A stretch of DNA of 64,000 bases from an uncultured Acetatifactor sp. (GCA_947624245.1 CANQJL010000006.1:1-64000); one strand, 5' to 3'. Counted from the first letter of the stretch, positions 1-8,607 are shown. Program-made: numbers and translations. The notes: generated by a model from the letters alone, not told the origin.

Positions 1-327
1 ACGGAGGTGCAGAATATGCTGTACACACAGTTCAACATGGACGACGCGCTGGAGGTAAGGTACGAGGAGGGCGTGGAAGACGGCATAGAACAAGGCATGG
101 AACGCGGCATTGAACAGGGAATAGAACAAGGCATAAGACAGGGCATGGAGCGCGGCGAGCGCCATCTTTTGGTCCATCTTGTCTGCGGCAAGCTGCAGAT
201 GGGAGAAGCGCCGGAGAAGATCGCGGAGGACCTTTTGACGGACAGGGAGGAGATCGACCGGATCTGCAGGGCCTATGAGGAGTGCGGGCCGGAGGAAGCT
301 GCCGTCCTTGCCAGGCTGGAAGAATAG
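1..327 (+). CDS. C-terminal part of an Rpn-family (PD-(D/E)XK) nuclease/transposase, cut by window edge
   Basis: The frame is open from base 1 and ends with TAG at 325-327. It encodes the C-terminal tail of the same protein type as the next entry: a VRYEEGVEDG stretch, then repeated four-residue units of the GIEQ/GMER kind, then a helical end with LLVHLVCGKL and DREEIDRICRAYEECG. The tail aligns without gaps to the end of the next copy (890-1216). Rpn proteins are recombination-promoting nucleases of the PD-(D/E)XK fold, often labelled putative transposases. The catalytic part, if present, lies left of the window, so activity cannot be judged. Confidence 0.7.
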   Translation, partial: TEVQNMLYTQFNMDDALEVRYEEGVEDGIEQGMERGIEQGIEQGIRQGMERGERHLLVHLVCGKLQMGEAPEKIAEDLLTDREEIDRICRAYEECGPEEAAVLARLEE

Positions 328-382
328 AAAGACCATACAGATAAGCGCTCCATTCCTGTCAGAAGAGACGGGGTAGGGCGGA

Positions 383-1216
383 GCTGATACGCTGTTCCTG
401 GCGCGCAAGAACGATCTGGGATTTACCGTGAAAGGGAGGATGCTGGTGATCAGCGAGCACCAGTCCACGGTGAACGAGAACATGCCCCTGCGGAGCGCGC
501 TGTACTACGGGCGCACCATGGAGAAGCTTTTGCAGGACCGGAACCTTTATCGGGCAAAGCGCATTCCCATTCCCACGCCGGAATTCTATATCTTCTACAA
601 CGGGAGGAAGGAGATGCCGGAAGAAAAAGTATTAAAACTTTCGGATGGGTATATTGCCAAAACGGAAGCACCTATGTTAGAATTAACAGTAAAGTTGATC
701 AATATCAATCTCCCGACAGGTCACAGACTGCTGCAGGAGTGTCTGCCCTTGTATGAGTATTCCTGGTTCATAGAACGGATCCGGAGCTACCTGCAGAGCG
801 ACGACATGGACCGCGACACGGCGGTGACCCTTGCTGTGAAGGACAGCGTCAGGGAAGGGATCTTTGCGGACTTTGTGCGGGAGCATGGGACGGAGGTGCA
901 GAATATGCTGTACACACAGTTCAACATGGACGACGCGCTGGAGGTAAGGTATGAGGAGGGCGTGGAGGACGGCATGGAACGTGGCATAAGACAGGGTATG
1001 GAGCGTGGCATGGAACGCGGCATGGAACGCGGACGTACTCAGGGAAAGCAGCAGCTCTTGGTCCACCTTGTCTGCGGCAAGCTGCAGAAGGGAGAGGCGC
1101 CGGAGAAGATCGCGGCGGACCTATTGACGGACAGGGAGGAGATCGATCGGATCTGCAGGGCCTATGAGGAATGCGGACCGGAGGAAGCTGCTGTCCTTGC
1201 CAGGCTGGAAGAATAG
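383..1216 (+). pseudogene. N-terminally truncated Rpn-family nuclease/putative transposase
   Basis: A GTG at 428 opens a 262-codon frame, but family-like sequence (ADTLFLARKNDLGFTVKG, then ISEHQSTVNENMPLR) already begins near 383 and is cut by an in-frame TAG at 374-376. The conserved core with the EHQS motif is present, but the usual first ~40 residues are missing and no good ribosome site precedes 428. The C-terminus has tandem GMER/GIRQ units and the same helical end as the fragment at 1-327. I read it as a 5'-truncated relic formed by tandem duplication or recombination between copies. It may still be translated from 428. Confidence 0.65.
890..1216 (+). repeat. 327-bp direct repeat, second copy (first copy 1-327)
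   Basis: Bases 1-327 and 890-1216 have equal length and nearly identical sequence. They diverge mainly in the middle, where 12-base units encoding four-residue E-x-G repeats are arranged differently (about 80-175 versus 970-1050). The pattern fits duplication of an Rpn gene followed by reshuffling of the short repeats. Confidence 0.8.
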
Positions 1217-1270
1217 GGCGGCTTCGGACGGAAGGAAAGAATTTCTTTGACGAAACGGCGGAAAAAGTTC

Positions 1271-1308
1271 TTTACAATGATCGCCGAAAGTATTATGATG
1301 TGTATAAT
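1271..1308 (+). promoter_or_regulatory. probable promoter of the thrS T-box leader
   Basis: TTTACA at 1271-1276 is followed after 17 bases by TATGAT at 1294-1299; a perfect TATAAT also lies at 1303-1308 with a poor -35. Either would start transcription just ahead of the T-box. Confidence 0.5.
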
Positions 1309-1317
1309 AAAAAGAAT

Positions 1318-1586
1318 GTAAAGCGTTGATGAGAAAAGTAGGATGTCTGCGGACCCCAGAGAGGACCGCCCGCCCGATTCATAGGCGGAGCTGAGAGCGG
1401 CCCGGCGAGGAGATATCTGAAGACCGTCTCGGAGCGACTCCAATCAAGTCCGGCAGCTCCCGTTATGAGCGAATGAAGGCGGCAGAGCGCGCATGATGCG
1501 CAGGTCTGCAACAAGGGTGGAACCGCGTAGGACCATAAAGGATACGTCCCTTGCAATAGGAGATACTATTGCAGGGGATTTTTTAT
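1318..1586 (+). promoter_or_regulatory. T-box leader, threonine specific
   Basis: The canonical T-box sequence AAGGGTGGAACCGCG lies at 1513-1527. A stem I-like segment precedes it, with an AGAGAG element near 1357 and a GAAG-ACC specifier context; ACC at 1423-1425 is a threonine codon, agreeing with the downstream gene. The competing terminator follows at 1548-1585. Uncharged tRNA-Thr would stabilise the antiterminator and allow thrS transcription. The window also encodes a tRNA-Thr with the matching GGT anticodon (38083-38155). Confidence 0.93.
1548..1585 (+). terminator. intrinsic terminator of the thrS T-box
   Basis: CCCTTGCAATAG at 1548-1559 pairs with CTATTGCAGGG from 1566, followed by a T run ending about 1584. 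It is mutually exclusive with the antiterminator that uses the T-box bases. Confidence 0.88.
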
Positions 1587-1651
1587 TTCCGCAGGGTCTC
1601 TGAGCGCAAATGCATTGCAGGATTTTAACAGGAAAGAAAGGATGTGCGAAC

Positions 1652-3607
1652 ATGAAGATCACATTGAAGGACGGCTCTGTGAAGGAGTACGCGCAGAGCA
1701 GGAGTATTTACGACATTGCCATGGATATCAGCGAGGGGCTGGCAAGGGCGGCCTGCTGTGCGAAGGTGAACGGAGAGGTGAAGGATCTCCGCACGGTCAT
1801 CGACAGCGACTGTGAGCTGGCTATCTGCACTGCAGGCGATCCCGAAGGTCTTGCGACCATTCGCCACACGGCGTCCCATGTTCTGGCGGAGGCTGTGAAA
1901 AATTTATTCCCTGACGCAAAGCTGACCATCGGTCCCAGCATCGATACGGGTTTTTACTATGATTTTGACCATGCGCCCTTTTCCAGAGAGGATCTGGACG
2001 CGCTGGAAGCGGAGATGAAGAAGATCATCAAGGCAGGGGCAAAGCTGGAGAAGTTTACGCTGCCCAGAGCCGAGGCGATTCAATTCATGGAGGAGCGCGA
2101 CGAGCCCTACAAGGTGGAGCTGATCCGCGATCTTCCCGAGGACGCCGAGATTTCCTTCTACAGGCAAGGCGAGTTCGTGGACCTTTGCGCCGGCCCGCAC
2201 CTGATGAGTACGAAGGGCGTCAAGGCATTTAAGCTCACTTCTTCCTCCATGGCCTACTGGAGGGGAAAATCCGAGAACGCCATGCTCCAGAGGATATACG
2301 GCACCGCCTTTAATAAGAAGGAGGAGCTGGAGGAGTATCTGGCATATTGGGAGAACGTAAAGAACCGCGACCACAATAAGCTGGGCCGTGAGATGGAGCT
2401 CTTCACCACAGTTGATGTCATCGGTCAGGGACTGCCGCTTTTGATGCCGAAGGGCGCCAAGATCATTCAGACCATGCAGCGCTGGATCGAAGATGAGGAG
2501 GAGAAGCGAGGATATCTGCGCACAAAGACGCCGCTGATGGCAAAGAGCGACCTGTACAAGATATCCGGTCACTGGGACCACTATCTGGACGGCATGTTCG
2601 TGCTGGGCGATGAGAAGAAGGACAAGGAGGTTCTGGCGCTTAGGCCCATGACCTGTCCTTTCCAGTACTATGTCTACAAGGCGACCCAGCATTCCTATCG
2701 GGACCTGCCTCTGCGTTACGGCGAGACTTCCACGCTGTTTCGAAACGAGGATTCCGGCGAGATGCACGGTCTGACCCGCGTGCGCCAGTTCACCATCTCC
2801 GAGGGACATCTGATCGTGCGGCCGGATCAGATGGTGCAGGAGTTCAAGGATTGTCTGGCACTGGCAAAATACTGCCTGACCGTTCTGGGCGTGGAGGAGG
2901 ACGTGACCTATCATCTCTCCAAATGGGATCCTAATAATCGTGAAAAATATATTGGAGAGCCCGAGGTCTGGGAGGAGACGGAGGGACATATCCGTCAGAT
3001 CCTCAAGGAGCTGGATATCGACTTTGTAGAAGATGTGGGCGAGGCGGCTTTCTATGGGCCCAAGGTGGACATCAACGCCCGAAACGTGTACGGCAAGGAG
3101 GACACCATGATCACCATTCAGTGGGACGCCCTGCTTGCGGAGCAGTTCGATATGTACTATATTGATCAGAACGGCGACAAGATACGGCCCTATATTATTC
3201 ACAGAACGTCCATGGGCTGCTACGAGAGGACGCTGGCCTGGCTCATCGAAAAATATGAGGGCAAGTTCCCTACATGGCTGTGTCCCGAGCAGGTGCGCGT
3301 GCTGCCTATCTCGGAGAAATATTCGGACTATGCGGCAAAGGTGGAGGCAAAGCTGAAGGAGAACGGTATCCTTGCCACTACCGACAACCGTTCCGAGAAG
3401 ATCGGATTTAAGATTCGTGAGGCGCGTCTCGACAAGCTGCCCTACATGCTGGTGGTGGGCCAGAAGGAGGCGGACGAGAATCTGGTCTCCGTCAGGAGCC
3501 GTTTCGCCGGAGATGAAGGACAAAAGACTTTGGACGAATTTATCGATCAGATCTGTAAGGAAATTCGCACCAAGGAGATCCGCAGGGAAGAACCGCAGGA
3601 GGCATAA
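1652..3607 (+). CDS. thrS: threonyl-tRNA synthetase
   Basis: Charges tRNA-Thr in the cytoplasm. The 651-residue length is normal. Domains in order: TGS (about 1-60), editing domain with HTASHVLAEA near residue 70, class II catalytic core with motif 2 around TSTLFRNEDSGEMHGLTRVR (about 360-380) and motif 3 around GCYERTLAWLIE (about 520), then an anticodon-binding domain. The frame is open upstream to 1610, but ATG 1652 has an AAAGGA ribosome site 10 bases ahead and begins the family's MKITLKDGS. Expression should be controlled by the threonine T-box ahead of it. Identification is secure. Confidence 0.97.
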   Translation: MKITLKDGSVKEYAQSRSIYDIAMDISEGLARAACCAKVNGEVKDLRTVIDSDCELAICTAGDPEGLATIRHTASHVLAEAVKNLFPDAKLTIGPSIDTGFYYDFDHAPFSREDLDALEAEMKKIIKAGAKLEKFTLPRAEAIQFMEERDEPYKVELIRDLPEDAEISFYRQGEFVDLCAGPHLMSTKGVKAFKLTSSSMAYWRGKSENAMLQRIYGTAFNKKEELEEYLAYWENVKNRDHNKLGREMELFTTVDVIGQGLPLLMPKGAKIIQTMQRWIEDEEEKRGYLRTKTPLMAKSDLYKISGHWDHYLDGMFVLGDEKKDKEVLALRPMTCPFQYYVYKATQHSYRDLPLRYGETSTLFRNEDSGEMHGLTRVRQFTISEGHLIVRPDQMVQEFKDCLALAKYCLTVLGVEEDVTYHLSKWDPNNREKYIGEPEVWEETEGHIRQILKELDIDFVEDVGEAAFYGPKVDINARNVYGKEDTMITIQWDALLAEQFDMYYIDQNGDKIRPYIIHRTSMGCYERTLAWLIEKYEGKFPTWLCPEQVRVLPISEKYSDYAAKVEAKLKENGILATTDNRSEKIGFKIREARLDKLPYMLVVGQKEADENLVSVRSRFAGDEGQKTLDEFIDQICKEIRTKEIRREEPQEA

Positions 3608-3734
3608 CAAGGGGCCGGTTCCCATTCTGCTTTATAAAATGCCTGAAAAATAAGAATACCGCCGTCAAAAGGAGGAATACTGTAAGGGACGGTAAAATTC
3701 GTATGCCGCATCGGCGGCGGAAAGAGAGGCAAAT

Positions 3735-4061
3735 ATGGCAGAATTAAAATGCGGAGTGGAGAACTGCACCTACAACGACAGTCATCTGTGCTGCAAGGGA
3801 GACATCTGCGTGGGCGGAAAACACGCCTGCGACTGTGACGAGACCTGCTGCGAGAGCTTTCTGCAGCAGAGGGAGGGGACGGATTCCTTTAAGAGCTCCA
3901 CGTCTCACCCCAGTCCCACCATCAGCATCGACTGTGAGGCCGTAAAATGTATCTACAATGCAAATTACAAATGTCACGCGGATCATGTGGATATCAAGGG
4001 CTGCGGCGCCTGCGACTGCGGGCAGACCGCCTGCGCTACGTTTACGGAGAAAGCAGATTAA
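3735..4061 (+). CDS. small cysteine-rich protein with two DUF1540 domains
   Basis: 108 residues holding two copies of the DUF1540 pattern: C-x4-C-x-YN near the start, then H/GACDC and C-x3-F (about residues 5-42 and 72-105). The two units are joined by a serine-rich linker (about 50-66). Such cysteine/histidine patterns suggest metal binding, but the family's function is not established. It is separated by 127 bases from thrS and by the infC leader from the next operon, so it is probably its own unit. A GAGAGG ribosome site precedes ATG 3735. Confidence 0.85.
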   Translation: MAELKCGVENCTYNDSHLCCKGDICVGGKHACDCDETCCESFLQQREGTDSFKSSTSHPSPTISIDCEAVKCIYNANYKCHADHVDIKGCGACDCGQTACATFTEKAD

Positions 4062-4099
4062 AAAGAAAAGAGCCTAGAAAAAAGCGGCTCAAAAAGAAA

Positions 4100-4340
4100 A
4101 TTAGGCATTGACACGGCCGCAAAGCTGTGGTAAGGTAAATGAGCATGTGAAATCACATGCCAACAAGCAGAGTATCCGCTCTCACCTTACGGCAATCGGG
4201 CCAGTAAGTGTCAATAGTTCAAAGACCGATTCACCAAATGCCCCATGTGCGGGCATGTGCAAAGGGCGCTTTGTAATTTGCCCCAAGGGTATCGGTAAGA
4301 GGATTGTTAAGTGGATAGCTTCTGCTGTCCACTTTTTATT
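4100..4340 (+). promoter_or_regulatory. L20-type ribosomal protein leader with terminator
   Basis: The roughly 300 bases between the DUF1540 gene and infC are highly structured and hold no gene. Several paired segments are visible, for example GCATGTG/CACATGC around 4143-4162. The leader ends in an intrinsic terminator: AAGTGGA at 4309-4315 with TCCACTT at 4328-4334 and a T run to 4337. In Firmicutes the infC-rpmI-rplT operon carries an L20-binding autoregulatory leader in this place. Position and architecture match, but I could not run a covariance model. Confidence 0.75.
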
Positions 4341-4361
4341 TTCTTATGGAGGTAAACGGCC

Positions 4362-4868
4362 ATTAGCGATTTAATGATTAACGAACAGATCAGAGACAAG
4401 GAGATTCGTCTGATCGGAGAAAACGGCGAGCAGTTGGGGATCATGTCATCTAAGGAGGCCATGAAGCTGGCGGAAGATGCGGGGCTGGATCTGGTAAAGA
4501 TCGCTCCCACCGCGAATCCCCCTGTTTGTAAGATTGTTGACTATGGCAAGTATAAGTACGAGCAGGTCAGAAAAGAGAAGGAAGCCAAGAAGAAAAAAAG
4601 GATCATTGAGGTGAAGGAGATTAGACTCTCCCCCAATATCGACACCAACGATCTGAACACCAAGGTCAATGCGGCAAGGAAGTTTTTGACGAAGGGCGAC
4701 AAGGTGAAGGTGACTCTGCGTTTCCGCGGCCGTGAGATGGCCCATATGAATACCAGCAGACATATTCTTGACGATTTCGCCGAGAGCCTGTCAGATGTGG
4801 CTGTGATCGAGAAGGCGCCGAAGGTGGAAGGCAGAAGCATGACCATGTTTTTAACTGAGAAGCGGTAA
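4362..4868 (+). CDS. infC: translation initiation factor IF-3, probable ATT start
   Basis: Binds the 30S subunit and polices start-codon choice. The protein has the family's opening (INEQIRDKEIRLIGENGEQLGI) and both IF3 domains, about 168 residues. The ribosome site GGAGG at 4348-4352 lies 9 bases before ATT 4362 but 21 bases before the first ATG (4374). Starting at ATT adds I-S-D-L, matching the ISKDF start of Bacillus-type IF3. A rare ATT/ATA/ATC start is the classic self-control device of infC, because IF3 rejects such codons. First gene of infC-rpmI-rplT. Confidence 0.93.
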   Translation: MSDLMINEQIRDKEIRLIGENGEQLGIMSSKEAMKLAEDAGLDLVKIAPTANPPVCKIVDYGKYKYEQVRKEKEAKKKKRIIEVKEIRLSPNIDTNDLNTKVNAARKFLTKGDKVKVTLRFRGREMAHMNTSRHILDDFAESLSDVAVIEKAPKVEGRSMTMFLTEKR

Positions 4869-4917
4869 ACGCGGACGTTAAAAAATAGATGAATATAAAG
4901 TTTAGGAGGAAATAGTT

Positions 4918-5115
4918 ATGCCCAAAATGAAGACAAACAGGTCGGCTGCAAAGCGTTTTAAAGTAACCGGAACCGGTAAGCTGAAGAGGAATAAGGCTTA
5001 CAAGAGCCATATCCTCACCAAGAAGACCACAAAGACCAAGCGTAATCTGAGAAAGCCTGCGATTACCGATGCAACGAATGTGAAGAACATGAAAAAGATT
5101 CTGCCCTATTTATAA
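4918..5115 (+). CDS. rpmI: 50S ribosomal protein L35
   Basis: 65 residues, strongly basic, beginning [20 protein letters not shown], which is diagnostic for L35. An AGGAGG ribosome site precedes ATG 4918. It lies between infC and rplT, as in most bacteria. Confidence 0.98.
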   Translation: MPKMKTNRSAAKRFKVTGTGKLKRNKAYKSHILTKKTTKTKRNLRKPAITDATNVKNMKKILPYL

Positions 5116-5138
5116 TCAGGTGAGGAGGAAAGAGAGAC

Positions 5139-5495
5139 ATGGCAAGAATAAAAGGCGGCTTGAATGCCAAGAAAAAGCATAATAGAGTTTTAAAGCTTGC
5201 TAAGGGCTACAGAGGAGCAAGGAGCAAGCAGTACAGAGTTGCGAAGCAGTCTGTGATGAGAGCGCTTGCATCTTCTTATGCGGGAAGAAAAGAGAGAAAG
5301 CGTCAGTTCAGACAGCTCTGGATCGCCCGTATCAATGCGGCGGCGAGAATGAACGGCCTCTCCTACAGCAAGTTCATGCACGGACTGAAGCTGGCCGGCG
5401 TGGATATGAACAGAAAGATGCTGGCAGAGCTGGCAGTCAACGATGCGGAGGGCTTCAAGACCCTTGCGGAATTGGCAAAGAGCAAGGTGGCATAG
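5139..5495 (+). CDS. rplT: 50S ribosomal protein L20
   Basis: 118 residues, the usual length, with the typical [20 protein letters not shown] start and [20 protein letters not shown] core. L20 is an early assembly protein of the large subunit and in Firmicutes represses this operon by binding the infC leader. It ends the operon; a strong terminator follows 15 bases after the stop. Confidence 0.98.
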   Translation: MARIKGGLNAKKKHNRVLKLAKGYRGARSKQYRVAKQSVMRALASSYAGRKERKRQFRQLWIARINAAARMNGLSYSKFMHGLKLAGVDMNRKMLAELAVNDAEGFKTLAELAKSKVA

Positions 5496-5510
5496 TTCGT
5501 GCCTTACAAA

Positions 5511-5543
5511 AAAGGATATATGCGGCGCATATATCCTTTTTCT
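5511..5543 (+). terminator. terminator after rplT
   Basis: A perfect 13-bp stem (5511-5523 with 5527-5539, loop GGC) followed by a T run. Confidence 0.92.
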
Positions 5544-5568
5544 GTGGGAGAATATAAGGAGACTGCAT

Positions 5569-6348
5569 ATGCTGATCTTTTTTGATCTGGACGGGACGCT
5601 GATCACAGAGGACACACACTTCATGCCGGACAGTGCAAGGGAGGCGATCGCCGCGGCCCGAAGGAACGGGCACATCTGCGCCGTCAATACGGGGCGGACA
5701 AAAAAGCTGGTGGGACCCGATGTGGCGGGGCTTGCCGAATTCGACGCCTTTCTCATGGGCTGCGGAACGATGATAACCTACGGGGAGCGTGTTCTGTTCC
5801 ACAGAACCTTTGACGAAAAGGAATCGCTGGAGATACTGGAGACTCTGCGCGATCTGAGGATCGACGCGGTTCTTGAGGGCAGCGGCAACAATTATCGCGA
5901 CAGCTTTGAGAATATGTATTACCCTGCTTTCAGAGAATTCGCGCGCAGCTTCACCGATGCCGGCTACGGAAATTTCAGCGAGGCGGTGGGAAATTTTGAC
6001 AAGCTGTACGCCTACGCGGACGACGTGAGCGCGATGAGGGCTTTTCAGGAGCGGTTTGACGGCAGACTGGACTTTGTGGACAGACAAAAGGGCTTTTTTG
6101 AGATCATGCCGGCGGGCTGTTCCAAGGCAAGCGCCATGAAGGTCCTGGCGAATATGCTCGGGGTTCCCATGAGTCAGACGGCAGCTCTGGGCGACAGCGG
6201 AAACGACGTTCCCATGCTGGAGTGCGCCGCATACGGTATCGCCATGGGAAACGCTCCGGAGAGTGTGCGGAGGGCGGCGGATCATGTGACGGCAAGGCCG
6301 GAAGAGGACGGCGTGCGGAAGGCGTTAAAATGGCTGGGCGTCCTGTGA
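5569..6348 (+). CDS. HAD-superfamily hydrolase, Cof/IIB type
   Basis: 259 residues from ATG 5569 (AAGGAG ribosome site 8 bases ahead; the frame runs upstream into rplT but that part is not used). HAD motif I is FFDLDGTL at residues 4-11; a cap domain lies in the middle; motif IV is LGDSGNDVPML near residue 207. Members dephosphorylate sugar phosphates, FMN or similar small molecules; the substrate is not predictable here. Followed 33 bases later by an epimerase-like gene, possibly co-transcribed. Confidence 0.9.
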   Translation: MLIFFDLDGTLITEDTHFMPDSAREAIAAARRNGHICAVNTGRTKKLVGPDVAGLAEFDAFLMGCGTMITYGERVLFHRTFDEKESLEILETLRDLRIDAVLEGSGNNYRDSFENMYYPAFREFARSFTDAGYGNFSEAVGNFDKLYAYADDVSAMRAFQERFDGRLDFVDRQKGFFEIMPAGCSKASAMKVLANMLGVPMSQTAALGDSGNDVPMLECAAYGIAMGNAPESVRRAADHVTARPEEDGVRKALKWLGVL

Positions 6349-6381
6349 GGCCCGGCAGACAAAGAATCGACGGAGGATCCT

Positions 6382-7278
6382 ATGAATATTCTGGTGATCG
6401 GCGGAAGCTATTTTTACGGGAGAGTGTTTGTGATGCTGGCCTCTAAGGAGCACAGCGTGACCGTGGTGAACAGGGGAACCTACTCCATGGAGGAATTCGG
6501 GGTGCGGCAGATAAAGGGCGACAGACACGACGGTGCGGTGTTTCGACAGTGCACAGAAAAGTATGACGCCATTGTGGATTTCTGCGCCTACCGGCCGGGA
6601 GATATAGAGACGGTACTGGAAAATCTGGCCGGCGCCGTGTCACGGTACATTTTGATCAGCACGGTGGACGTATACCGGAGAGGAACAGGGCAGAGAAAAG
6701 AGGAAGATGCGCCGCTGGAGACCCGCAGCTTTCCCGGGGAAGCGGGGGAATATATTGCGGGCAAGGTCGCGCTGGAAGGAGAGGTGCGCAGTCAGTGTCA
6801 AATGCGCGGAATCCGCTGGACCGTGCTGCGTCCGGCGATCCTTTACGGACCCTACAATTACGCGCCCAGAGAGCTCCTCTACATTCAGATGGCGGTACAA
6901 AACCACGCCCTGCCGGAGTTCACCGATGCGGACGGGCGGTTCCAGATGGTGTATATAAAGGACGCCGCGGAGGCGGTGATGCGCTGCCTGGAGAGGGAGG
7001 CTTCCTGCGATCAGGCTTACAATATCTGCCAGGATGAGATCGTAAGCTACGGCGACCTGATGGCGAAGCTGCGGGCCGCCTCAGGGGAAGAACTTGAAAC
7101 GGTCTCCATGACGGCGGCGGAAGCGCAGCAGCGGGGGATTCCTCTGCCCTTTCCCGTGTTTGCAGGGGAGACGGAGCTGTGCGCCAACGAAAAGGGAAAA
7201 CGGGAGCTGGGGCTCTCCTACCTGCCTTTTGCGGAGGGCATGAGGAGAACCTACCAAGCTTTTTCAAAGCTCGTTTGA
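6382..7278 (+). CDS. NAD-dependent epimerase/dehydratase family protein
   Basis: 298 residues with an N-terminal Rossmann motif (ILVIGGSYFYGR) and an extended-SDR layout: a D(R)HD segment after beta-3, STVDVY near residue 94 and YIAGKVALE at about 122-130, where the Tyr-x3-Lys catalytic pair sits. The late segment FQMVYIKDAAEAVMRCLE is typical of nucleoside-sugar epimerases and mRNA-binding-like SDRs. The substrate is unknown. A GGAGGA ribosome site precedes ATG 6382. Confidence 0.85.
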   Translation: MNILVIGGSYFYGRVFVMLASKEHSVTVVNRGTYSMEEFGVRQIKGDRHDGAVFRQCTEKYDAIVDFCAYRPGDIETVLENLAGAVSRYILISTVDVYRRGTGQRKEEDAPLETRSFPGEAGEYIAGKVALEGEVRSQCQMRGIRWTVLRPAILYGPYNYAPRELLYIQMAVQNHALPEFTDADGRFQMVYIKDAAEAVMRCLEREASCDQAYNICQDEIVSYGDLMAKLRAASGEELETVSMTAAEAQQRGIPLPFPVFAGETELCANEKGKRELGLSYLPFAEGMRRTYQAFSKLV

Positions 7279-7327
7279 GAGAGTTTTATGGGACAATAAA
7301 TTTCATATGATATGCCTGTAAAAAACA

Positions 7328-7378
7328 TTGACAAACACGAACAAATGTTTTATTCTACAAGAACAAGAACATTTGTTC
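7328..7378 (+). promoter_or_regulatory. promoter with two LexA-like (SOS) boxes
   Basis: A near-ideal promoter, TTGACA 7328-7333, 17-base spacer, TATTCT 7351-7356. CGAACAAATGTTT (7338-7350) fills the spacer and GAACATTTGTTC (7367-7378) lies over the transcription start. Both fit the Gram-positive LexA pattern GAAC-N4-GTTY. Placement between -35 and -10 and at +1 is ideal for repression. LexA itself is not in the window, so the regulator is inferred. Confidence 0.78.
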
Positions 7379-7411
7379 CCTTGGCCGCGAAGCGGCAGAC
7401 AGGAGGACATT

Positions 7412-7786
7412 ATGGTCAGGAAGACAGGCATGGCGGGATTTGTGGCTGTGACAGTGATATTGGTATTTGTTGCAGCCTTTTTCTGTGCGGAGACGGTGCT
7501 GGGAGGTTGCGGCAGGAGCAATCGGGAGACGGAGGAATACTACATGGCGAAGGAGCGGGAGCTGACCGACCGGGTGCGAGAGTTCCTGAACGGGGAGGGC
7601 TTTCGGGACAGCGGCGTCATGGTGACGAGAGTAGTGGAGGAAGACGGCAGCAGGGAGTACACCGTGGCGGTGCACAATCGGGACATAGATGCCCTGGAGG
7701 AATCGGAGCGTGAGGAGCTGCTCGCGGAGCTTGAGCGGCTTACCTTCAGCGGTGACCGCTGCAGTTTCAGACATCAATTTTTTTGA
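7412..7786 (+). CDS. small single-pass membrane protein, probably SOS-induced
   Basis: 124 residues from ATG 7412 (AGGAGGA at 7401-7407). One transmembrane helix (about 9-31) is followed by an acidic and basic soluble domain of about 90 residues with YTVAVHNRDIDAL and a LEESEREELLAELERL helix, ending GDRCSFRHQFF. I recognise no named family. The LexA-like boxes and single-anchor layout recall SOS cell-division inhibitors such as YneA, SidA and DivS, but there is no LysM domain or visible sequence kinship, so that role is inference only. Confidence 0.75.
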   Translation: MVRKTGMAGFVAVTVILVFVAAFFCAETVLGGCGRSNRETEEYYMAKERELTDRVREFLNGEGFRDSGVMVTRVVEEDGSREYTVAVHNRDIDALEESEREELLAELERLTFSGDRCSFRHQFF

Positions 7787-7864
7787 CGGAATGACAGGAT
7801 TTGCATGACATTTTGTGTAAATAGGGGTATACTTTTCTTAATAATCGGAAAGGAGTCCCCATAA

Positions 7865-8458
7865 ATGTCATTTATTCCCAGACCACAAGAGATATATAAG
7901 CATTTTAAGGGAGGACTGTATCAGATCACCGCAGTGGCAGAGCATACGGAAACGGGCGAGCAGCTGGTGATCTATCAGGCGCTCTACGGCGATTTCAAGA
8001 CGTATGCGAGACCGCTGGACATGTTCACGGGCAGGGTGGACCGCGACAAGTATCCGGACGCAGCGCAGGAGTTTCGTTTTGAACTGCAGGGGCCGGAGGC
8101 CGACAGACGGAAGGCAGAACCGGACGGGAAGGCAGAATCAGACGGGAAGGCGGAATCGGACAGGAAAGCGGAATCAGACGCGAAGGCAGAACCGGACGGG
8201 AAGGTGCCGACCGCAGCATCTGATGAGGGCGAAGCGGTTTTGGATCCTCTGGTGCTGGAATTTCTGGAGGCGGACGATTACGCGCAGCGGCTGAATATCC
8301 TGACGGGTCTTCACCATCGGATCACGGACGATATGATCACCACCATGGCCATCGCCTGTGATGTGGAGATCAACGAGGGCGATCTGGAGGCACGCTACAC
8401 GTCGTTAAAGAACTGCCTGACAACGTTGGACCGCTACGAGTGCAACCGACTCCGGTGA
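7865..8458 (+). CDS. DUF1653-domain protein with an internal hexapeptide repeat
   Basis: 197 residues. The N-terminal ~75 residues (IPRPQEIYKHFKGGLYQI, VIYQALYGDFKTYARPLDMF) are a DUF1653 domain, a small beta fold of unknown role. A low-complexity linker of six-residue units D-[GR]-K-A-E-[PS] follows (about residues 80-114), then a helical C-terminal domain (LDPLVLEFLEADDYAQRL, DVEINEGDLEARY). The linker is encoded by 18-base tandem repeats and probably varies in length between strains. A GGAAAGGAG ribosome site precedes ATG 7865. Confidence 0.85.
   Translation: MSFIPRPQEIYKHFKGGLYQITAVAEHTETGEQLVIYQALYGDFKTYARPLDMFTGRVDRDKYPDAAQEFRFELQGPEADRRKAEPDGKAESDGKAESDRKAESDAKAEPDGKVPTAASDEGEAVLDPLVLEFLEADDYAQRLNILTGLHHRITDDMITTMAIACDVEINEGDLEARYTSLKNCLTTLDRYECNRLR
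8102..8205 (+). repeat. 18-bp tandem repeat inside the DUF1653 gene
   Basis: About five to six imperfect units of the form GACGGGAAGGCRGAAYCR encoding DGKAES/P. The period is a multiple of three, so copy changes keep the frame. Confidence 0.85.
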
Positions 8459-8607
8459 TTTACAGAATTTGACGGAGCGGACGCAGGCCGACACTCCCTT
8501 ACAATGCTGATTCTAAACGGTATTCGTGACAGGAGACCGTTGTCAATCGATGCATAGTCTGCAGAACGGATATCTGAGGATCCGGGAGCGGCGGAAGGGA
8601 GCGGCAT

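Noticed and set aside
1513..1527. thrS leader transposed with the Rpn remnants
   Set aside because: No terminal inverted repeats or target duplications are visible around the T-box; it belongs to thrS by specifier codon and position.
1904..3625. 573-codon minus-strand frame opposite thrS
   Set aside because: Shadow of the threonyl-tRNA synthetase gene; low-complexity translation without motifs.
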